NCBI GenBank assembly: GCA_012512335.1
Contig: JAAZEK010000275.1
Coordinates: 1-9,562 of the forward strand
Direction: 5' to 3'
Source of the DNA: Clostridiales bacterium
GTDB taxonomy: Bacteria > Bacillota > Clostridia > Caldicoprobacterales > DTU083
DNA: 9,562 bases
Position numbers and translations under genes: made by a program. Positions 6,286-9,562 of this stretch are shown in pieces (the first letter of the stretch is position 1; each line of letters starts with the position of its first letter). The notes below the pieces were generated by a model. That model saw only the letters and a program-made list of their open reading frames with translations, had not been told where the DNA came from and made no database searches.

Positions 6286-7202
6286 TTATGTACTGGTTTT
6301 TTCAGTAAAGGCTCCTGCTCATCGGGTTTTTCGGGGTTTTTCCTATTATAGAACCAAGTCAGCAGGGCCAGAGCCAGAAACGCTATTGCTACAATAAGAT
6401 AGTAAAGAGACATTCGGTCAAATAGTCTGGATAAGACAAAGAAAAACAGAGAATAGACTAAATATGTTCGGATACGTCTAGGTGTCAATATTTCCTTTTT
6501 CAATGCTTGAAGTTTTTCTCGTTGGTTAAAGATTTTCTTATCAATGATACCATCTATGGTTTTGTCATCTGGTAGCATACCTACAGCTTCCATTAAATCC
6601 AGTAGATTCTCCATATCTAATAGCTGTACTTGTAAGGAAGATTTTTTCTTCGATAAGTCTCTACAAGCTTCTGGGTATACACCTGATGTCACATATATGG
6701 CATAGGAACAGCCTGATAGCTTAGCTTGGCTTAAGAATGCTGAAAGTAGACCTGGTGATATTTCCTCTTTACGACCTGCATGATGACAGGAAATAACTGC
6801 CTTCTTGCCTTCTATAACAGTTTCCAGGATATCTCCACTGCAGTTGATGTCTGTAATGCTATCCAATTTCAATAGTAAACGCATGATTTGCCATTGGAAT
6901 TCCTCTTTGCCTAGTTGATATAGTTCATCAGCTAAAAATTCTCTAGCTAATTTACGCCGTGCATCTGTTTTTTTCTTCTCATAGGATTTCTTATATCTCA
7001 AGAGAAATGCGCTAGTCATGAGAACAAGAATACTCAAGCTTAGTAATAGGGACAAGAGTGGAATTTTTGTTCTTTGTACAAACCAAAGGTATCCTATGAC
7101 AAATAATAACAGCTCAGCAAAAATTAGATTTATTAAAAGGGCTGGCAGTGATTTTCCTCGGTAGTAATTTTTGCGTCGTAAGTTTTCCAACCATTTTTGC
7201 AT
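6279..7202 (-). CDS. Four-helix membrane protein with possible Mrr-like central domain
   Basis: I do not recognise this 307-residue protein. Two hydrophobic segments lie near the N-terminus (about 19-41 and 47-68) and two near the C-terminus (about 245-261 and 266-285), with a soluble middle (about 70-240). Basic residues flanking the helices (RRK, KKKTDARRK, RKN) suggest the middle and both ends face the cytoplasm. The middle begins with a helix (LAREFLADELYQLG), then GDILETVIEGKKAVISCHH (123-141), a helix, CSYAIYVTSGVYPEACRDL (165-183) and VQLLDMENLLDLM (192-204). This order recalls the Mrr-type restriction endonuclease fold, where the third part reads as a T-x-G-x-[FY]-x-x-x-A segment. The catalytic lysine expected in QxK/ExK is not evident (SCHH instead), so it may be inactive. 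ATG 7202 has AGGAGG eight bases upstream. It opposes the housekeeping genes on both sides. Confidence 0.7.
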   Translation of the reverse strand: MQKWLENLRRKNYYRGKSLPALLINLIFAELLLFVIGYLWFVQRTKIPLLSLLLSLSILVLMTSAFLLRYKKSYEKKKTDARRKLAREFLADELYQLGKEEFQWQIMRLLLKLDSITDINCSGDILETVIEGKKAVISCHHAGRKEEISPGLLSAFLSQAKLSGCSYAIYVTSGVYPEACRDLSKKKSSLQVQLLDMENLLDLMEAVGMLPDDKTIDGIIDKKIFNQREKLQALKKEILTPRRIRTYLVYSLFFFVLSRLFDRMSLYYLIVAIAFLALALLTWFYNRKNPEKPDEQEPLLKKPVHKA

Positions 7203-7210
7203 GGTTTCCA

Positions 7211-7216
7211 CCTCCT
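7211..7216 (-). promoter_or_regulatory. Ribosome binding site deciding the membrane-protein start
   Basis: On the minus strand AGGAGG (7216 down to 7211) is eight bases ahead of ATG 7202. An in-frame GTG at 7211 overlaps this site and so cannot be the start. Confidence 0.7.
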
Positions 7217-7220
7217 ATGG

Positions 7221-7255
7221 AAATGATTGACACAATTTAAGCGTTTTAATCATTT
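7221..7255. repeat. Inverted repeat in the divergent control region
   Basis: AAATGATT (7221-7228) and AATCATTT (7248-7255) are perfect reverse complements separated by 19 bases, between the start of the minus-strand membrane protein and the start of nadD. It could be an operator for a dimeric regulator or a hairpin; eight pairs in AT-rich sequence could also be chance. Confidence 0.45.
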
Positions 7256-7281
7256 GGCTATAGGGGGAGGCAGTTTATAAG
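7254..7281 (+). promoter_or_regulatory. Possible nadD promoter
   Basis: TTGGCT (7254-7259), a 16-base spacer and TATAAG (7276-7281). A better -35 match, TTGACA at 7227-7232, has no -10 at proper spacing. A new promoter is expected here because the preceding gene runs the other way, but this choice is tentative. Confidence 0.3.
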
Positions 7282-7306
7282 TATCCAAGAAGGAGTGGGT
7301 TGTAAC

Positions 7307-7918
7307 TTGTGTCAGAAAATAGGAATCCTGGGTGGAACCTTTGATCCCATACATATGGGGCATATGTTTGTAGCAGAAGCTGCAAGGGATGCTTTTGATT
7401 TGAATAAGGTGCTTTTCATACCAACTGGAGATCCTCCTCACAAGAAAAGCTCTCGGCTGGCATCAGGAAAAGATCGGATTACAATGATTCAAAAAGCAAT
7501 TTACGATAATTCGACTTTTCATCTAGATACTAGAGAGGTTGAGAGAACAGGGACTACATACACCATCGACACTATTACAGAGCTTAAGAAGGTGTATCCC
7601 CATGACCAACTATTTTTTATAATTGGTGGGGATACTTTGTTAGAGTTGGAAACTTGGCGGAACTTTCCAGCTGTTGCCCGACTATGTGATTTTATTGTAT
7701 ATCAAAGACTAGGCTATCGTAAGCATGAGCAAGAAGAGGAAGCACTTAGGCTACAGCAGACCTACAAAACCCATATCCATTTTGTGGAGGGACCTTATTT
7801 AGAGATTTCCTCAAAGGATATTAGGCGTAGGCTTGAAAAAAAACAAACTATTCGGTATTTAGTACCAGATGAAGTGTTTATCTATATAAAAGAGCATAAA
7901 CTTTATAAAGGGGACTGA
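7307..7918 (+). CDS. nadD: Nicotinate-nucleotide adenylyltransferase
   Basis: A 203-residue enzyme that joins ATP and nicotinate mononucleotide to give deamido-NAD, the shared late step of NAD synthesis. The nucleotidyltransferase signature GGTFDPIHMGH is near the N-terminus, followed by PTGDPPHKK (substrate loop), IGGDTLLELETW and, near the C-terminus, the ISSKDIRRR motif that binds ATP phosphates. The start is chosen as TTG 7307, 11 bases after AAGAAGGAG; the in-frame GTG at 7295 overlaps that ribosome binding site. From 7307 the protein begins MCQKIGILGGTF, the normal family length. The order yhbY, nadD, yqeK, rsfS is conserved in Bacillota, here broken by the inverted membrane-protein gene. 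Confidence 0.95.
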   Translation: MCQKIGILGGTFDPIHMGHMFVAEAARDAFDLNKVLFIPTGDPPHKKSSRLASGKDRITMIQKAIYDNSTFHLDTREVERTGTTYTIDTITELKKVYPHDQLFFIIGGDTLLELETWRNFPAVARLCDFIVYQRLGYRKHEQEEEALRLQQTYKTHIHFVEGPYLEISSKDIRRRLEKKQTIRYLVPDEVFIYIKEHKLYKGD

Positions 7919-7921
7919 CAA

Positions 7922-8548
7922 ATGGTCGATTTTAATGGCATTGTAGTTGAGCTTGGAAAATGGATTGATGAAAGGAGGTTGCATCATTCCATAGGTGTAA
8001 GTCGTTGTGCTGTTGATTTAGCTAAACATTATGGTGTAGATGAGGATAAGGCAAAGCTGGCTGGTTTGGTACACGACTGCGCAAAATGTCTTTCACTAGA
8101 AAAAACCTTGGAACTAGGAAGAAACTATGGATTTGAAGCTGATGAAATTTCACTGCGTAATAAAGCTTTGCTCCATGCTCCAATTGGAGCCTATCTTGCA
8201 AGGGACCTGTTTGAGATTAAAGACCCGGAGATTTTAGAAGCTATCGCTTGTCATACAACGGGTAAGGAAGATATGGACTTATTAGATAAAATTATATTTG
8301 TAGCAGACTATACTGAGGAAGATCGTAACTATCCCGGAGTAGAGGAAATTCGCAGACTTGCTTTTATAGACCTCAATGAGAGTGTAATTAGAGCTTTGGA
8401 GCTATCTATTAAAAATGTGCTAGAAAGAGGAAAACTACTTCATCCTATGACGATAGAAGCAAGGAATTTTTTGATCATGGAAACCAGAGAAGAAGAAATG
8501 AAACATTCTGTTAAGTCTTTAAAAAAGCAAGGCGGGAGACACGCATAG
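7922..8548 (+). CDS. yqeK: HD-domain Ap4A hydrolase YqeK (bis(5'-nucleosyl)-tetraphosphatase)
   Basis: A 208-residue HD-superfamily phosphohydrolase. YqeK proteins split diadenosine tetraphosphate symmetrically to two ADP in bacteria without ApaH. The metal-site residues are visible in order: H22 (RLHHSIGVSR), H51-D52 (GLVHDCAK), H85 (LLHAPIGA), H111 (IACHTTGKEDM) and D129 (IIFVADYTEEDR). The start ATG 7922 is three bases after the nadD stop with AAAGGGG ahead of it, so the two are co-translated or coupled. The basic tail after about residue 185 is poorly conserved in the family. Confidence 0.94.
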   Translation: MVDFNGIVVELGKWIDERRLHHSIGVSRCAVDLAKHYGVDEDKAKLAGLVHDCAKCLSLEKTLELGRNYGFEADEISLRNKALLHAPIGAYLARDLFEIKDPEILEAIACHTTGKEDMDLLDKIIFVADYTEEDRNYPGVEEIRRLAFIDLNESVIRALELSIKNVLERGKLLHPMTIEARNFLIMETREEEMKHSVKSLKKQGGRHA

Positions 8549-8562
8549 TGAGTGTACTCGCC
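8531..8562 (+). other. Hairpin across the yqeK stop codon
   Basis: GGCGGG (8531-8536) pairs with CTCGCC (8557-8562, one G-U), and ACAC (8539-8542) with GTGT (8552-8555) around a nine-base loop that holds the stop codon. No T-run follows, so it is not an intrinsic terminator; it may stabilise or partition the message between yqeK and rsfS. Confidence 0.4.
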
Positions 8563-8622
8563 ACTTATAGAAGTTAGAGTTTTGAAGTAGGATAAATTCG
8601 TAAAAAAAAGGAGGATTTCGTA

Positions 8623-8991
8623 TTGTATAACCCAAATACATTAGCCCAGGAAATAGCTGACATTTTGGATGATAGAAAAGCGGAGAATGTGGTGGTGTTA
8701 GATATCAGCCGAATGTCCGTGTTAGCTGATTATTTTGTAATTGCTTCAGGTCGTTCTGAGCTACAGGTAGCTGCCTTAAATGATGAGCTAACTAAAAGAT
8801 TGTCAGTAAAAGGCATTGATCCCATTCACTTGGATAGAGGCCCCCGTTGGGTGGTTTTAGATTATACAGATATAATCGTTCATATCTTCCATCATGAGGA
8901 ACGTTCCTTTTATAATTTGGAAAAACTATGGGCTGATGCCAAAGACGTTACTACATCAAGAGAATCTGCTACCAATACCTCCGAGAACTGA
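8623..8991 (+). CDS. rsfS: Ribosome silencing factor RsfS
   Basis: A 122-residue RsfS (DUF143, Iojap family) protein. It binds L14 on the large subunit, blocks subunit joining and lowers translation when nutrients are short. Family blocks are visible: VVVLDISRMSVLADYFVIAS (residues 23-42), DRGPRWVVLDYTDIIVHIFH (71-90) and ERSFYNLEKLWADA (92-105). The start is TTG 8623, preceded by a strong AAAGGAGG at 8607-8614. The 74-base gap after yqeK holds no clear promoter or terminator, so it is probably on the nadD-yqeK transcript. The last 23 bases overlap the 3' end of the opposite-strand carboxypeptidase gene; the C-terminal tail coded there (about 115-122) is low in complexity and not part of the fold. 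Confidence 0.95.
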   Translation: MYNPNTLAQEIADILDDRKAENVVVLDISRMSVLADYFVIASGRSELQVAALNDELTKRLSVKGIDPIHLDRGPRWVVLDYTDIIVHIFHHEERSFYNLEKLWADAKDVTTSRESATNTSEN

Positions 8992-9562
8992 TGTACCTAC
9001 TGCGTTGGCGTTGCTTTTTTCGTAGAATTAATATTATAAATCGTATAAATATAAACACGACAATTACGACAAGGATAAGTGAAGGCCAGCTGAATTCAGA
9101 TGATCTTTCATTGTTACTAGGCAAGTCTGGTGTTAAGATATCCAATGCTGTTTTTTTGCGCTTTACACTTCTAACTGCGGTTAATGGAAAACGTTTTATT
9201 TCATTTCCGTGAAGTGTTAAGCGCAATTCGCCTATTTTTTGGTCCTTTTCTATAGGTGCATCCAAACGAAACATAACTTCTGTAGCGTTTTCGGACATTA
9301 ATGAGGAGTCCCAGATAATCTCTTGCTTGATTTGTCCAATGTCCTTTTTGTTGAATACATCTCCCCAGTCATCTGAAGAAATCTTAACGGACACATTACC
9401 TTGGTCATCAGGTGAACTATTATCTACTGGTAAGCTATCAATAATGGTACCTTTTTTTATAAGTTTCACATACTTAAAATTTGTAAAGCCATATTCGAAC
9501 AGTTCTTGTGTTTCGTGCCATTGCTCCCCTGGGGTGGATTTCATCACAACAGATACTAGATC
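8969..9562 (-). CDS. D-alanyl-D-alanine carboxypeptidase (S11 PBP), C-terminal part
   Basis: Partial minus-strand gene whose 5' end and catalytic SxxK, SxN and KTG motifs are beyond the right edge; 197 residues are visible. The first residues, DLVSVVMKSTPGEQWHETQELFEYGFTNF with breaks aside, match the end of the penicillin-binding transpeptidase fold of DacA/DacF-type enzymes (the W-x(5-6)-LF-x-YGF segment at residues 15-26). A beta-rich linker domain follows (about 30-130), then one hydrophobic helix (about 159-181) and a very basic tail (RKKQRQRSRY, 181-190). These enzymes sit outside the membrane, trimming D-Ala from peptidoglycan stem peptides, held by this C-terminal anchor. Here the anchor looks like a full transmembrane helix rather than the amphipathic helix of E. 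coli PBP5. A sporulation DacF role is possible but cannot be judged from this part. Confidence 0.8.
   Translation of the reverse strand, partial: DLVSVVMKSTPGEQWHETQELFEYGFTNFKYVKLIKKGTIIDSLPVDNSSPDDQGNVSVKISSDDWGDVFNKKDIGQIKQEIIWDSSLMSENATEVMFRLDAPIEKDQKIGELRLTLHGNEIKRFPLTAVRSVKRKKTALDILTPDLPSNNERSSEFSWPSLILVVIVVFIFIRFIILILRKKQRQRSRYISSRRYW

Noticed and set aside
7203..7211. GTG at 7211 as start of the minus-strand membrane protein
   Set aside because: It overlaps its own ribosome binding site; ATG 7202 is properly spaced.
7227..7250. TTGACA at 7227 with TTTAAT at 7245 as a nadD promoter
   Set aside because: The spacer is only 12 bases, too short for sigma-A, and no other -10 lies at 16-18 bases.
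8991..9212. 73-codon open frame on the + strand after rsfS
   Set aside because: It is antisense to the carboxypeptidase gene, whose opposite-strand reading gives a recognisable domain, membrane helix and tail.

Overview
The window reads as a low-GC Bacillota chromosome, most likely class Clostridia. The main evidence is the gene order rplU-prp-rpmA-obgE-yhbY-nadD-yqeK-rsfS. Further support comes from the Prp protease paired with an N-terminally extended L27, purine-rich AGGAGG-type ribosome binding sites, and frequent GTG/TTG starts. I cannot name a genus from the sequence alone. There are no tRNAs, rRNAs, CRISPR arrays or transposases.

Left part (1-3301): the 3' end of a sugar-use gene set, all on the + strand. 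It holds the C-terminal two thirds of a ROK-family protein (a NagC/XylR-type repressor or a sugar kinase), a cytoplasmic four-Asp-box beta-propeller protein of the predicted neuraminidase type, a GmhA-like SIS sugar-phosphate isomerase whose start overlaps the propeller stop as ATGA, and a second, complete ROK sugar kinase. Together they suggest release, phosphorylation and isomerisation of an unidentified sugar under a ROK regulator. The propeller lacks the usual RIP-box arginine of sialidases and the second ROK protein lacks the usual zinc cysteines, so the substrate is open.

Middle part (3302-6271): a strong sigma-A promoter (3391-3420) and a structured L21 leader precede rplU-prp-rpmA, which ends at a clear intrinsic terminator (4492-4524). 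A separate promoter with an extended -10 (4618-4645) drives obgE, followed by yhbY. These genes make ribosomal proteins L21 and L27, the cysteine protease that matures L27, and two ribosome-assembly factors.

Right part (6279-9562): a convergent minus-strand gene encodes an unrecognised four-helix membrane protein with a central soluble domain that may be a degenerate Mrr-like endonuclease fold. Its upstream region is shared with the divergent nadD and contains an 8-bp inverted repeat. nadD (NAD synthesis), yqeK (Ap4A hydrolase, HD family) and rsfS (ribosome silencing factor) run on the + strand. rsfS overlaps by 23 bp, tail to tail, with the 3' end of a minus-strand D-alanyl-D-alanine carboxypeptidase that continues past the right edge.
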